Source: RGIG5299 sp045588575
Lineage (GTDB): Bacteria > Bacillota > Clostridia > Oscillospirales > RGIG5299
Length of the DNA stretch: 52,218 nucleotides
Assembly (NCBI GenBank): GCA_045588575.1
Contig: JAZNEJ010000014.1
Span: 1 to 52,218, forward strand
Direction: 5' to 3'
The translations under genes and the position numbers were made by a program. Positions 1-8,961 of this stretch are shown here, piece by piece. The notes beneath the pieces are model-generated. The model did not search any database and was not told where the DNA came from. It saw nothing but the letters and a program-made list of their open reading frames with translations. Position 1 is the stretch's first letter. Every line of letters starts with the position of its first letter.

Positions 1-1
1 A

Positions 2-1414
2 GCAATTACATCAATGGATGAAGATTTTACAAAATGGTATACCGATATTGTTAAAAAAGCAGACCTTATAGATTACTCATCGGTTAAGGGCTGTATGATT
101 TTTCGACCTTACGGCTTTGCCATTTGGGATAATATAAAAACAATTTTGGATGCGCGTTTTAAAGAGCTTGGACACGAAAACGTTTCAATGCCTCTCTTTA
201 TTCCCGAGAGTCTTTTACAAAAGGAAAAAGACCACGTTGCAGGTTTTGCTCCCGAGGTTGCTTGGGTAACCATGGGCGGTGGCGAAAAGCTTGCCGAGCG
301 CTTGTGCGTTCGTCCTACCTCAGAGGTTCTTTTCTGCGAGCATTATAAAAATATCATTCAGTCTTACAGAGACCTTCCTAAGCTTTACAACCAGTGGTGT
401 AACGTTGTAAGATGGGAAAAAACAACACGTCCCTTCCTTAGAAACCTTGAGTTTCATTGGCAAGAAGGACATACTATGCATGAAAACGAAGAAGATGCAA
501 GAGAAGAAACTCTTCGCATGCTTCATTGCTATAACGACTTTTACCGCGATTGTTTGGCAATCCCCGCAGTAATCGGCAAAAAGACCGAAAAAGAAAAGTT
601 TGCAGGCGCAATAGATACCTATACTGTTGAGCCTATGATGCATAACGGTTTTGCTCTTCAGGGCGGCACCTCTCACTATTTTGGCGACGGCTTTGCAAAG
701 GCGTTTGACATAACCTTTACCGATAGAAATAATGAGCTTAAGCATCCGCATCAAACCTCATGGGGTGTTTCTACGAGAATGATTGGCGCTATTATAATGA
801 CTCACGGCGACGACAGCGGTCTTGTTTTACCTCCCGCCATTGCTCCGATTCAGGTTGTTATCGTGCCTATTGCTATGCATAAAGAGGGCGTAACCGAAAA
901 GGCTACCGAAATTGCAAATATGCTTAAAAAATCATTCCGCGTTAAGCTTGACGCCACAGATAACTCTCCCGGCTGGAAATTCTCCGAATATGAAATGAAG
1001 GGTGTTCCGCTCAGATTGGAAATCGGTCCGAGAGACATTGCCGAAGGTCAGTGTGTTCTCGTACGCAGAGATAACCGCGAAAAAACCGTTGTTAAATTTG
1101 AAAATCTTGAAAGTGAAATTTCAAGACTTCTTAAAGAATTCCACAATGCAATGTATGAAAAAGCCAAGAAAAATCTTGAAGAAAAAACATCGGTTGCAAC
1201 CACTTATGATGAATTCTTGAAGATTGCCGACGAAAAAGGCGGATTTATTAAAGCTATGTGGTGCGGCGACCCTGAATGCGAAGCAAAGTTAAAAGACGTA
1301 ACGGGCGGCGTAAAATCACGTTGTATTCCTTTTGAAGAAGAACACCTTGCCGATACCTGCGTTTGCTGCGGAAAAAAAGCAAAGCATATGGTTGTTTGGG
1401 GCAGACAGTATTAA
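2..1414 (+). CDS. proS: Prolyl-tRNA synthetase, archaeal/eukaryote-like type (5' end outside window)
   Basis: Class II aminoacyl-tRNA synthetase that charges tRNA-Pro with proline in the cytoplasm. The frame is open to the first base of the window (A-I-T-S before the first ATG at 14). Clostridial ProRS normally carries about ten more residues before this point, so the true start lies upstream. Visible class II signatures are the RPTSE motif, the FLRNLEFHWQEGHT stretch and GTSHYFGDGFAKAFDI. The C-terminal part has Cys pairs in CGDPEC and CVCCGKKA and the protein ends in Tyr, typical of the short ProRS form without the bacterial editing insertion. A lipoprotein gene follows 24 bases downstream. 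Confidence 0.96.
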   Translation, partial: AITSMDEDFTKWYTDIVKKADLIDYSSVKGCMIFRPYGFAIWDNIKTILDARFKELGHENVSMPLFIPESLLQKEKDHVAGFAPEVAWVTMGGGEKLAERLCVRPTSEVLFCEHYKNIIQSYRDLPKLYNQWCNVVRWEKTTRPFLRNLEFHWQEGHTMHENEEDAREETLRMLHCYNDFYRDCLAIPAVIGKKTEKEKFAGAIDTYTVEPMMHNGFALQGGTSHYFGDGFAKAFDITFTDRNNELKHPHQTSWGVSTRMIGAIIMTHGDDSGLVLPPAIAPIQVVIVPIAMHKEGVTEKATEIANMLKKSFRVKLDATDNSPGWKFSEYEMKGVPLRLEIGPRDIAEGQCVLVRRDNREKTVVKFENLESEISRLLKEFHNAMYEKAKKNLEEKTSVATTYDEFLKIADEKGGFIKAMWCGDPECEAKLKDVTGGVKSRCIPFEEEHLADTCVCCGKKAKHMVVWGRQY

Positions 1415-1438
1415 AATTTTATTAAGAGAGAAAAAAAT

Positions 1439-1969
1439 ATGATAAAAAGAACAGTTTCGCTTTGTTTGGCGCTATTACTTTTTGTTTTTCTTCTTTGCGG
1501 TTGCGATTTTAATAATACCGGAAACGAAAATTCATCGGGTACAACGTCGGGACCTCAGTATTACTATTTTCAGATGTATGACGACGTTCAAACTCCGAAA
1601 ATGACCTTTTCCATTACAAACGTAACCTTAAAAAGCGCTTATGACGGAGCTTCACCTACGCGAGCTCTTTTTGCGGATATGACTATAGAAATTGCGAATA
1701 ACACCGATAAAGATGTAACGGTTAGCGTAATTGAATTTGCTGTAATTTGGGGTAAGGGTGAAAAAGATTTTGCTTATCCCAGTGAGCGTGTTATTGGAAA
1801 AACAGGTGTGTTTCCGGAAAAGTTAAAATTAAAACAGGGCGAGACAGGGGAATATCATCTTATTTTTGACCTTCCTGCAGGGCTTGAAACGGTAAATTTA
1901 ATATACGGAGAAGACCTTACCGGATTGACTCAAAAAGACGCTTATTACGTTGGTATTCCGATTGGTTAA
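1439..1969 (+). CDS. Putative lipoprotein, DUF4352-like
   Basis: A 176-residue protein with a lipoprotein signal: positive residues at K3/R4, a hydrophobic stretch and the lipobox L-C-G-C with Cys22 as the likely lipidated residue. After an Asn/Ser/Gly linker the mature part (about 45-170) is beta-rich, with the pattern of a DUF4352-type immunoglobulin-like domain: conserved hydrophobic strands, D-M-T-I-E-I-A-N-N-T and a late L-K-Q-G-E-T-G turn. It is expected on the outer face of the membrane. The family assignment is inferred from pattern and the role is unknown. A strong terminator follows. Confidence 0.8.
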   Translation: MIKRTVSLCLALLLFVFLLCGCDFNNTGNENSSGTTSGPQYYYFQMYDDVQTPKMTFSITNVTLKSAYDGASPTRALFADMTIEIANNTDKDVTVSVIEFAVIWGKGEKDFAYPSERVIGKTGVFPEKLKLKQGETGEYHLIFDLPAGLETVNLIYGEDLTGLTQKDAYYVGIPIG

Positions 1970-1974
1970 AAAAT

Positions 1975-2007
1975 AAAAGACAAAGGAAATTTTCCTTTGT
2001 CTTTTTT
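1975..2007 (+). terminator. Rho-independent terminator after the lipoprotein gene
   Basis: A 14-15 base-pair AT-rich hairpin (AAAGACAAAGGAAA paired with its complement) ends in a run of T. It ends the proS-lipoprotein transcript. Confidence 0.85.
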
Positions 2008-2014
2008 AGTTAAC

Positions 2015-2044
2015 AAAAAAGGCGGCTTATGCCGCCTTTCTTTT
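2015..2044 (-). terminator. Terminator after rubrerythrin
   Basis: GGCGGC-TTAT-GCCGCC hairpin flanked by an A run on the left, which reads as a T run on the minus strand. It ends the long minus-strand operon. A weaker T-rich stretch on the other side may make it work in both directions. Confidence 0.85.
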
Positions 2045-2582
2045 AATAGTTTTCTGCTTTGATTTCAAAATATGCTTTGGGATGAGCGCAAACAGGGCAA
2101 ACCTCGGGAGCTTTAGGACCAAAATGAATATGACCGCAGTTTCTGCATTTCCAAGCAATAACGCCTTCTCTTACGAAAACCTTGCCGGATTCAATATTTT
2201 CGAGCATAGCCTTATATCTTTCTTCGTGCTCTTTTTCGATTTTTGCAACTTGGCCAAAGAGATATGCAATGTGGTCAAAACCTTCTTCTTTAGCGACTTT
2301 TTCAAAATCGGCATACATAGTGGTCCATTCATAATTTTCACCGCTTGCAGCGTCTTTAAGATTTTCTATTGTGCCGGGAATTGCACCGTCGTGAAGAAGC
2401 TTGAACCATATTTTTGCGTGTTCTTTTTCGTTTGATGCAGTTTCTTCAAAAATTGCTGCGAGCTGCTCATAGCCGTCTTTCTTTGCTTTTGAAGCGTAGT
2501 AGTTATACTTGTTTCTTGCCTGAGATTCTCCCGCAAAAGCTGCTGCGAGATTTGCTTCGGTTTTGCTGCCTTTGAGTTCCAT
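2043..2582 (-). CDS. rbr: Rubrerythrin
   Basis: Non-heme di-iron peroxidase of the anaerobe oxidative-stress system, which reduces hydrogen peroxide in the cytoplasm. The 179-residue protein has a four-helix ferritin-like domain with E19 and two E-x-x-H motifs (E52-H55 and E116-H119). A C-terminal rubredoxin-like iron site follows, with C146/C149 and C162/C165. The domain order is that of classical rubrerythrin. An AAGGAG Shine-Dalgarno lies seven bases before the ATG. It is the last gene of the hisK-to-rbr run, 14 bases after a membrane protein gene and shortly after the feo genes. This fits shared iron handling, though a separate promoter cannot be excluded. Confidence 0.95.
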   Translation of the reverse strand: MELKGSKTEANLAAAFAGESQARNKYNYYASKAKKDGYEQLAAIFEETASNEKEHAKIWFKLLHDGAIPGTIENLKDAASGENYEWTTMYADFEKVAKEEGFDHIAYLFGQVAKIEKEHEERYKAMLENIESGKVFVREGVIAWKCRNCGHIHFGPKAPEVCPVCAHPKAYFEIKAENY

Positions 2583-2596
2583 AGTATTTCTCCTTT

Positions 2597-3640
2597 TTAA
2601 ATATTTTTGATTTGTTTTGCGTTTTTCGCTTTGTTAACGAAAATGTTAATTATTATATAGGCAACTATAAAGAGTATGCCTAAGATAACGAATGTAAGAC
2701 TGGGCATTAACATTGTGCCCGTTACGTTGGAAATTATTAAACCTACATTTAATGTTGCACCTTCAAAAGATATTCCGCTTAAAACAGCGCCTGCAATTAC
2801 AGGTAAAATCGTTATTCCGCCTGCTATAAGCATGGGAATACCCGTCCAACAAAGCCATCTGTAAGGACTGAAGCGGAAAAGGGCAATGAACCCTGCCAAA
2901 ATAACGATTATAATGGCGAAAATAAGAGCTGCATGGCCTGACATAACGAAACCAACCGCTTTAAATAAAGTGTCGGAATCTATGGAAATGTTGTTTTCCT
3001 GCATAGCCTGAGAAGCTTCTTCTTTTATATTTTCGTAGGTGGGAATGTTTTCAACAAGCTCGGTAGTGGCGGCTTGCCAAACGTCTGAAATGTCGTTCCA
3101 AATCTCTTCGGAAATAACGCCGGGAATAATTTCGTTTATAGAATCTTTTGCATTGTTAAAGACCTCGATTAATTTTTCTGAATCGAGTACCTTATCGGTT
3201 TCACCGTTTATTAAATATTCTTCAAGACCTTCTACGTAAGTGCCTATAACCTCGCCGAGAACGTCGTTTTCTATAACTTCGTAAATTCCGGTTACGTCAA
3301 CACCGCTTTCTTCAAAAGCCTGAACGGTTTCGTTTAAAACTCTTGATAAGTCTTCGAATGTTTCAATATTTGAAAAATCAATACCCGAAAGAGCGTCTTC
3401 CAAATCGGTTGAGGTGTTGAGTTTTACAGAAGAAAAATCTCCGGCTAATTCAGTGGGTGTTTTTTGCATACCGCCGTTTAATATTTCGCTAATATTCATT
3501 GAGCTTAAAATGTTTTTTATTGAATCTGCGGAAAGGGCGTTATCGGCAGTCCACAAAAAGATTGTAGCCAACGAAGAAAGACATATTACAATGCTTATAA
3601 TAACACAGAAAAATGCAAGAAAACCTTTTAAAACTTTCAT
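2597..3640 (-). CDS. Membrane protein with large acidic extracytoplasmic domain
   Basis: I do not recognise this 347-residue protein. It has an N-terminal membrane segment (about residues 7-30, possibly an uncleaved signal). A long, mostly helical acidic region (about 35-225) is rich in Glu/Asp/Asn/Ser. Four hydrophobic segments follow (about 230-255, 262-285, 295-310, 312-335) with a basic tail. The layout suggests the acidic domain sits outside the cell, held at both ends. An AGAGG Shine-Dalgarno precedes the ATG. It lies between the feo genes and rubrerythrin on one strand with short gaps, so co-transcription is likely. A link to iron or redox biology is only guilt by association. Confidence 0.75.
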   Translation of the reverse strand: MKVLKGFLAFFCVIISIVICLSSLATIFLWTADNALSADSIKNILSSMNISEILNGGMQKTPTELAGDFSSVKLNTSTDLEDALSGIDFSNIETFEDLSRVLNETVQAFEESGVDVTGIYEVIENDVLGEVIGTYVEGLEEYLINGETDKVLDSEKLIEVFNNAKDSINEIIPGVISEEIWNDISDVWQAATTELVENIPTYENIKEEASQAMQENNISIDSDTLFKAVGFVMSGHAALIFAIIIVILAGFIALFRFSPYRWLCWTGIPMLIAGGITILPVIAGAVLSGISFEGATLNVGLIISNVTGTMLMPSLTFVILGILFIVAYIIINIFVNKAKNAKQIKNI

Positions 3641-3684
3641 TTTTAAACCTCTTTTATATTTTAATAATTATAAAACAATAGAAT

Positions 3685-3828
3685 TTATATCTTGCGAGAG
3701 CAACCTTTGCAGCTTGAACAACAGCCCGAACAGTTGCCGGATGTTTTTTTGTTTTTAATTATTTTAATAATTGCCAAAATAAACAGTGAAAGAATAAGGG
3801 CAGTTACTATAATATCGGGTAAATTCAT
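3685..3828 (-). CDS. FeoB-associated Cys-rich membrane peptide
   Basis: A 47-residue gene short enough to be missed by length-filtered gene calling. It begins MNLPDIIVTALILSLF, giving one membrane helix (about residues 5-23). A Lys-rich turn follows, then a Cys-rich tail with C33, C36, C37, C40 and C43 (pattern C-x2-C-C-x2-C-x2-C). This matches the FeoB-associated Cys-rich family found directly after feoB in many Firmicutes, thought to help ferrous iron transport. A GAGGT Shine-Dalgarno lies just upstream and overlaps the feoB stop region, since the start is 11 bases after feoB. Strand, position and composition all agree. Confidence 0.9.
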   Translation of the reverse strand: MNLPDIIVTALILSLFILAIIKIIKNKKTSGNCSGCCSSCKGCSRKI

Positions 3829-3838
3829 ATTAAAAACC

Positions 3839-5830
3839 TCAAATGAAAACATTTGCAATTAAATAAACAACTAAAGAAATAATCCAAGCGACTCCGCATT
3901 GCATTGTAACCGCACCGAGAGTTTGCAATTTTGAACCGAGCTCACGCTTCATAGTTGCAACTGCGGCAACGCAAGGAGTATATAAAAGAATGAAGGTGAG
4001 GAAACTTACTGCGGCGGCGGGAGTGAAAAGGGAAGTTAACGGTGAACCGCCGGAAACAATTTCAAGAGTGCTTATAACCGCTTCCTTTGCGGTAAAGCCT
4101 GCGACAAGAGAAGAGGCAACTCGCCAATCGTTAAAGCCCAAAGGTGAGAAAACGGGGGCAATTAACTGTCCGAGAGATGCGAGAAGGCTTTGAGAAGCAT
4201 CTTGAACGTAGTTGAATTTCCAATCGAAAGCGCCGAGGAACCAAATTATTACAGTTGCAACAAAAATAACGGTAAAGGCTTTTTGTAAAAAGTCTTTGGC
4301 TTTTTCCCAAAGAAGCATAAAAACGTTTTTTGGAGAAGGTAAACGATAGTTGGGAAGCTCCATTACAAAAGGAACGGGCTTGCCTTTAAATGCTGTTTTA
4401 TTAAGAACTAAAGCGGCAAGAATTCCGCAAATCATTCCACCGAAATAGAGGGCAATCATAACCAAAGAAGCGTAATTCGGGAAAAATGCGGCGCAAATTA
4501 CAGCATAAACCGGAATTTTAGCGGAACAGCTCATATAAGGGGTAAGAAGAATTGTCATTTTTCTGTCGCGGTTGCTTGATAAGGTGCGGGTTGCCATAAT
4601 TGCGGGAACGGTACAACCGAAGCCGATAATCATAGGAACGAAGCTTCTTCCCGATAAACCTATTTTTCTTAAAAGTCTATCCATAACGAAGGCAACGCGC
4701 GCCATATAACCGGTATCTTCCAAAATCGAAAGGAAAAAGAATAATACTATAATTATGGGTAAGAAAGAAACAACGCCGCCTACGCCTGCAAAAATACCGT
4801 CTATAATCAAGCTTTGTAAAACGGGATTTATTTCAAGAGATTCGAGCCCGCTTGCAGTGAGCGCAGCAAGAGAATCAATTCCTTCGGAAAGAAGGTCGGA
4901 AAGCGGCTGCCCGATAATGCCGAAGGTGAACCAAAAAACGAGCGCCATAATAACGACAAAAAGGGGAATAGCAAGATATTTATTTGTGAGGATACTATCT
5001 ATTTTACTGCTTCTGAGCCTTTCTTTCGTTGTTTCCGGCTTTTTAACGGTTTTTTTACAGATGTTTTCTATGTAGTTATATCTCATATCCGCTAAAGCTG
5101 CATAACGGTCTAAGGCGCATTCGCTTTCCATTTCTTTAACGGAGTGTTCAATAAGCTGAAGCTCATTTTTACTTAAACGTAATTTTTCAATAAATTCGTT
5201 ATCGTCGCCTTCAATAAGTCTCATTGCGCAAAAACGAGCAGAAAGCTTTATGTGCTGAGCGTGGTCCTCTATAACGTGACAAACCGAATGTATGCAACGG
5301 TGAACGGGTCCGGGATTACAAAAGTCGTATTTTTTAGGTGCAATTTGATTTGAAGCAATATTCAAGGCGGTTGAAATTAAATCTTCAATGCCTTCGTTTT
5401 TTGCGGCTGCAATCGGAACAACCGGGATGCCGAGTTCGTTTGAAAGTATATCGACATCTATGGCGCCGCCGTTATATTTAAGCTCGTCCATCATATTAAG
5501 AGCCAAAACCGTGGGGATACCAAGCTCTAAAAGTTGAAGAGTAAGATAAAGATTTCGTTCAATATTGGTAGCGTCTATAATGTTAATAATAGCATCGGGT
5601 TTTGAGTTTACGATAAAATCTCTCGAAACTTTTTCCTCAGCAGAATAGGTGCGGATTGAATATATTCCGGGAAGGTCGTAAACAATATTTTCTTTTGAAT
5701 TTTTAAACTCGCCGGATTTTCCTTCAACAGTAACTCCGGGAAAGTTTCCAACGTGTTGATTAGAACCGGTGAGCGCGTTGAAAAGCGTTGTTTTTCCGGA
5801 ATTCTGATTTCCAACAAGAGCAAAAACCAT
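3839..5830 (-). CDS. feoB: Ferrous iron transport protein B
   Basis: Inner-membrane ferrous iron importer with a cytosolic G-protein domain. The 663-residue protein shows the G1 loop GNQNSGKTT near the N-terminus, a G2 Thr in PGVTVEG (about 34), G3 DLPG (about 53), G4 NMMD (about 113) and a G5-like AAAKNEG. A helical linker leads to the membrane domain, which begins near residue 290. Gate motifs are visible in the membrane part (GFGCTVPAIMATR and YMSCSAKIPVY). The length is slightly under the usual 660-720. It follows feoA by two bases and precedes the small FeoB-associated peptide, a standard feoA-feoB unit. Confidence 0.97.
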   Translation of the reverse strand: MVFALVGNQNSGKTTLFNALTGSNQHVGNFPGVTVEGKSGEFKNSKENIVYDLPGIYSIRTYSAEEKVSRDFIVNSKPDAIINIIDATNIERNLYLTLQLLELGIPTVLALNMMDELKYNGGAIDVDILSNELGIPVVPIAAAKNEGIEDLISTALNIASNQIAPKKYDFCNPGPVHRCIHSVCHVIEDHAQHIKLSARFCAMRLIEGDDNEFIEKLRLSKNELQLIEHSVKEMESECALDRYAALADMRYNYIENICKKTVKKPETTKERLRSSKIDSILTNKYLAIPLFVVIMALVFWFTFGIIGQPLSDLLSEGIDSLAALTASGLESLEINPVLQSLIIDGIFAGVGGVVSFLPIIIVLFFFLSILEDTGYMARVAFVMDRLLRKIGLSGRSFVPMIIGFGCTVPAIMATRTLSSNRDRKMTILLTPYMSCSAKIPVYAVICAAFFPNYASLVMIALYFGGMICGILAALVLNKTAFKGKPVPFVMELPNYRLPSPKNVFMLLWEKAKDFLQKAFTVIFVATVIIWFLGAFDWKFNYVQDASQSLLASLGQLIAPVFSPLGFNDWRVASSLVAGFTAKEAVISTLEIVSGGSPLTSLFTPAAAVSFLTFILLYTPCVAAVATMKRELGSKLQTLGAVTMQCGVAWIISLVVYLIANVFI

Positions 5831-5832
5831 CT

Positions 5833-6057
5833 TTAAACCTCCTTGATGTCAATAAACGAAGCGTCTTCCTTGCGGATGGTAAGAGAATAACCTCTTAAAG
5901 TAATTTCAATGGGGTCTCCGAGAGGAGCTAATTTAACAACGGATATTTTTGTTTTGGGAATAAGCCCCATATCAAGAAGTCTTCTTCTTAAAGCACCTTG
6001 ACCTTTGACGGAAGTAATAATTCCGCATTCGCCGGGATTCAATTTATCAAGAGTCAT
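5833..6057 (-). CDS. feoA: Ferrous iron transport protein A
   Basis: Small cytosolic SH3-like protein (74 residues) that assists FeoB. The family features are the N-terminal L-x-x-L-x-P-G-E-C-G-I-I start, the R-R-R-L-L-D-M-G-L motif around residues 24-33 and the closing G-x-x-L-T-I-R-K-E-D-A. A GAGGTG Shine-Dalgarno precedes the ATG, 16 bases after ispE. It is tightly coupled to feoB. Confidence 0.95.
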   Translation of the reverse strand: MTLDKLNPGECGIITSVKGQGALRRRLLDMGLIPKTKISVVKLAPLGDPIEITLRGYSLTIRKEDASFIDIKEV

Positions 6058-6073
6058 AATTGCACCTCAAATA

Positions 6074-6946
6074 TTATTTAAACAATATCCCAGCGGTTGT
6101 GGGATTAACAACAAAAACGTTTTCGTATTTTTTTAACAACTGTTTTTGACAGTAGAGTGCTTTTTCTTTATCTTCAAATATGGCAAAAACAGAGGAACCG
6201 GAGCCGCTCATAATTGCTTTGAGAGGATTATATGCTTCAATATCTTTTTTTAAATGGCGAATTGCCGGCATAAGAGTTTCGCAAACGGGCTCAAAAACGT
6301 TTCCTAAATTTTTTGAAAGAGAGTGGATGTCTTGGTTTTGTAAAGCTTCAATTGCACAAGTTGTATTTGGGTGAACAACATTTTCAAAACGGTCGTATGC
6401 GGAGTAGACTTCAGCAGTTGAAAGACCTCTGGAAGGCTTTGCTATTAGAATTGAGCAGTCGGGCATATTCGGTAAAGGAGTTAGCTTTTCGCCAATATTT
6501 TCAGCAAGAGCAGTACCGCCAAAATAACAAAAGGGAACGTCGGCACCTATTTTTTTGCAAAGCTCAGTAATTTGCAAATCGTTAAGAGGGAAATCAAACA
6601 AGGCGTTTAAGGCATAAATAACTGCGGCGCCGTTTGCTGAGCCGCCCGCTAACCCTGCCGCTACGGGAATTCTTTTATTGATATTGATTTTAACGCCGTA
6701 AGTGGCGTTTATTTCCGAAAAATAAGCGGAAGCGGCTTTGTAAGCGATGTTTCGACTATCTCTCGGTACGTAGGGGAGATTTGTTGAAATATCAATATAT
6801 CTTCCTGCTAAAGTTACCGTAATATCGTCATGAAGAGATACGGTTTGCATTATACTTTGAATTTCATGATAGCCGCTGTCTAAAATTCCTAAAATATCAA
6901 GCGTTAAATTTATTTTAGCGGAACAAATAAGGTTTATTTGTTTCAA
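6074..6946 (-). CDS. ispE: 4-diphosphocytidyl-2-C-methyl-D-erythritol kinase
   Basis: GHMP kinase of the MEP isoprenoid pathway, which phosphorylates CDP-methylerythritol. The 290-residue protein has Lys11 in A-K-I-N-L-T-L, the ATP-binding glycine loop PVAAGLAGGSANGAAV (94-109) and Asp136 in GADVPFC, the expected catalytic pair. A C-terminal GHMP motif M-S-G-S-G-S-S-V-F-A is present. The start is TTG, overlapping the aminotransferase stop (TTGA), with AAGGGG eight bases upstream. Its place before feoA is unusual, since in many Firmicutes ispE sits near purR or spoVG. Confidence 0.95.
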   Translation of the reverse strand: MKQINLICSAKINLTLDILGILDSGYHEIQSIMQTVSLHDDITVTLAGRYIDISTNLPYVPRDSRNIAYKAASAYFSEINATYGVKININKRIPVAAGLAGGSANGAAVIYALNALFDFPLNDLQITELCKKIGADVPFCYFGGTALAENIGEKLTPLPNMPDCSILIAKPSRGLSTAEVYSAYDRFENVVHPNTTCAIEALQNQDIHSLSKNLGNVFEPVCETLMPAIRHLKKDIEAYNPLKAIMSGSGSSVFAIFEDKEKALYCQKQLLKKYENVFVVNPTTAGILFK

Positions 6947-8109
6947 TTTTTAAGCCCCTTAATAAATTGTTCTAATCGAAACATAGCTCTTTCGATGTTT
7001 TCAATAGAGTTTGCATAGCAAATTCTTATAAAGCCTTCTCCGCAATCACCGAAAGCGTTTCCGGGAATTACCGCAAGCTTCTTTTCCTGAAGCAAACGGT
7101 CGCAGAATTCATCTGAGGAAAGGCCGTATTTGCCTATGTAGGGGAATGCATAAAATGCGCCTTTGGGAACAACGCAGTCAACACCTAACATATCAAGCGT
7201 TTCACAAAGATAATCTCTTCTTTTTTTATATTCGGCTCGCATTCTTGTTACGTCGGGTAAACCGTTACGAAGAGCTTCTTCGGCGGCATACTGCGCGGCG
7301 GTGGGAGCAGACATAATTGCGTATTGATGAATTTTGAGCATTGTTTGAAGAATATCGTCGGGACCGACCGCATAGCCCAAACGCCAGCCTGTCATTGCGA
7401 AAGCTTTCGAAAAACCCGAAACCAAAACGGTGCGGTCTTTTAAAACGGGGAGAGATGCAGGTGAGCAATGAACGCCCTCGTAAGTAAGCTCGGCATAAAG
7501 CTCATCGGAAAGAATTGTGAGGTCTGCTTCACAAACAATGGGGGCAATGTCTTCAAGGTCTTTTTTGGTCATAATGGCGCCGGTGGGATTATTGGGGTAT
7601 GAAAGTACCAATAATTTTGATTTTGGAGTTATTTTTTCTTTGAGAGCCTCGGGTGTTAAACGAAATCCGTTTTCAACGTGGCAGGGAACGGGAACCGGCA
7701 CGGCACCGCAAAGAGTTACGATTGCAGAAAAGCTTACAAAACAAGGCTCGGGAATTAAAACCTCGTCTCCGGGATTTAAAACGGCGCGCAAACAAAGGTC
7801 GATGGCTTCACTACCGCCAACGGTTACAATAATATCGTTTGCAGGACAGGCGATATTAAATCGGTTATTGAGATAATTACTTATTTCCTGACGAAGCTCG
7901 GGAGTTCCTATGTTTGACGTATAATGAGTATGACCTGCTTCAATAGAGCGTATTGCGGCAGCGGAAATGTGTTCGGGGGTGATAAAATCGGGTTCACCTA
8001 TGCCGAGAGATATGCAGTCGGTATCTACGGCGGAAATATCAAAAAAACGGCGTATTCCCGAAGGTTTAATGAGAGATGCGTTTTTAGATATTCTTGCTTT
8101 GTTGCTCAT
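6943..8109 (-). CDS. Class I/II PLP-dependent aminotransferase (AspC/PatA type)
   Basis: Fold-type I aminotransferase of 388 residues. PLP-site residues are visible: YPNNPTG (171-177), Asp202 and Tyr205 in S-D-E-L-Y, and the Schiff-base Lys235 in VSGFSKAFAMTGWRLGY. The Arg387-type site appears in the C-terminal G-F-I-R-I-C-Y. Such enzymes are usually annotated as aspartate or aromatic aminotransferases, and the substrate cannot be told from sequence. It lies 23 bases after a histidinol-phosphatase-type PHP gene and overlaps ispE by four bases. A role as a histidinol-phosphate aminotransferase substitute is possible but not indicated by motifs. Confidence 0.9.
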   Translation of the reverse strand: MSNKARISKNASLIKPSGIRRFFDISAVDTDCISLGIGEPDFITPEHISAAAIRSIEAGHTHYTSNIGTPELRQEISNYLNNRFNIACPANDIIVTVGGSEAIDLCLRAVLNPGDEVLIPEPCFVSFSAIVTLCGAVPVPVPCHVENGFRLTPEALKEKITPKSKLLVLSYPNNPTGAIMTKKDLEDIAPIVCEADLTILSDELYAELTYEGVHCSPASLPVLKDRTVLVSGFSKAFAMTGWRLGYAVGPDDILQTMLKIHQYAIMSAPTAAQYAAEEALRNGLPDVTRMRAEYKKRRDYLCETLDMLGVDCVVPKGAFYAFPYIGKYGLSSDEFCDRLLQEKKLAVIPGNAFGDCGEGFIRICYANSIENIERAMFRLEQFIKGLKN

Positions 8110-8132
8110 AAAATCACTCTTTTCTCGGTAAA

Positions 8133-8918
8133 TTAATCAATTTTTATGTTTTGCGGAATTCTTGAAGTGTAAGAAGTAATGTAGTTGAAGCCGGCATCTT
8201 TAAGAGCTTTATAGGTTTCTTTAATCATAAAGCCCACCTGTGATGGATGATGCGCATCACTTCCGACGGTAATGTGTTCACCGCCAAGTTCAAGATAACG
8301 TTTTAAAACAAAAATGGGCGGATGCGTTGAATTCATAGAATCTCTGAGGCCTGAAGTATTGGCTTCAAGACCTTTTCCACGCTCTATAAGAGCTTTTAAA
8401 ACTTTTTCTGTTGCATCCATATAGTCTGCAATTGAAATTGTGTAGCCTTGACGGAAACCGTAACGGAAAGGATAGGTTATATGACCCATAATATCAAAAT
8501 CGGCATTTTTTGCATAGTCCAGAAGGCCTTCAAAATATGTGTCGTAAAAAGAGGGAACGTCATAATTTTTATAGTCGGCTTCCGAAAAGTCGGGATAACC
8601 TTGCATGCAATGATATGAGCCAATAACAAAATCGTATTTATCAAATGAAAGAATTTCTTTGGAAAGCTTGGGGAATTCGGTTTGCTGGCCCATTTCAACG
8701 CCTATTTTAATTTTAACGCCCATGTTTTTGCAAGCTGTATAATCTTCAAAGCATTCTGCGGATGAATAGGGAAACTGCTCCATAAGATTTAGGTCGCAAT
8801 GGTCGCAAATTGCAATTTCGGAAAGTCCCATTTTTGAGGCTGCGTTAACCATATCTTGCGTTTTTTCGGTGCAGTCCATAGATAAATGGGTGTGTATATG
8901 ATAATCGCTTAAATACAT
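8133..8918 (-). CDS. hisK: PHP-domain histidinol-phosphatase (HisK type)
   Basis: PHP-superfamily phosphoesterase of 261 residues. Metal-binding motifs are DYHIHTHLSMD (H7, H9 and neighbours), ICDHCDLN, an inner G-S-Y-H-C and M-G-H-I-T-Y, and the closing G-S-D-A-H-H. The set and length match HisK-type histidinol-phosphatases, which take the last phosphate off L-histidinol phosphate. No other his gene is nearby, so another phosphate monoester is possible. It is the first gene after a good promoter and heads the long minus-strand run. The Shine-Dalgarno (AAAGGC) sits rather far, about 12 bases, from the ATG. Confidence 0.85.
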   Translation of the reverse strand: MYLSDYHIHTHLSMDCTEKTQDMVNAASKMGLSEIAICDHCDLNLMEQFPYSSAECFEDYTACKNMGVKIKIGVEMGQQTEFPKLSKEILSFDKYDFVIGSYHCMQGYPDFSEADYKNYDVPSFYDTYFEGLLDYAKNADFDIMGHITYPFRYGFRQGYTISIADYMDATEKVLKALIERGKGLEANTSGLRDSMNSTHPPIFVLKRYLELGGEHITVGSDAHHPSQVGFMIKETYKALKDAGFNYITSYTSRIPQNIKID

Positions 8919-8961
8919 TTGCTTTCAAGCCTTTCGTAAGAAACAAAAAATATTACACTAT

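Noticed and set aside
1..13. ATG at 14 as the true proS start
   Set aside because: No ribosome site can be seen and the frame is open to the window edge with residues that match the usual N-terminal part, so the gene continues outside the window.
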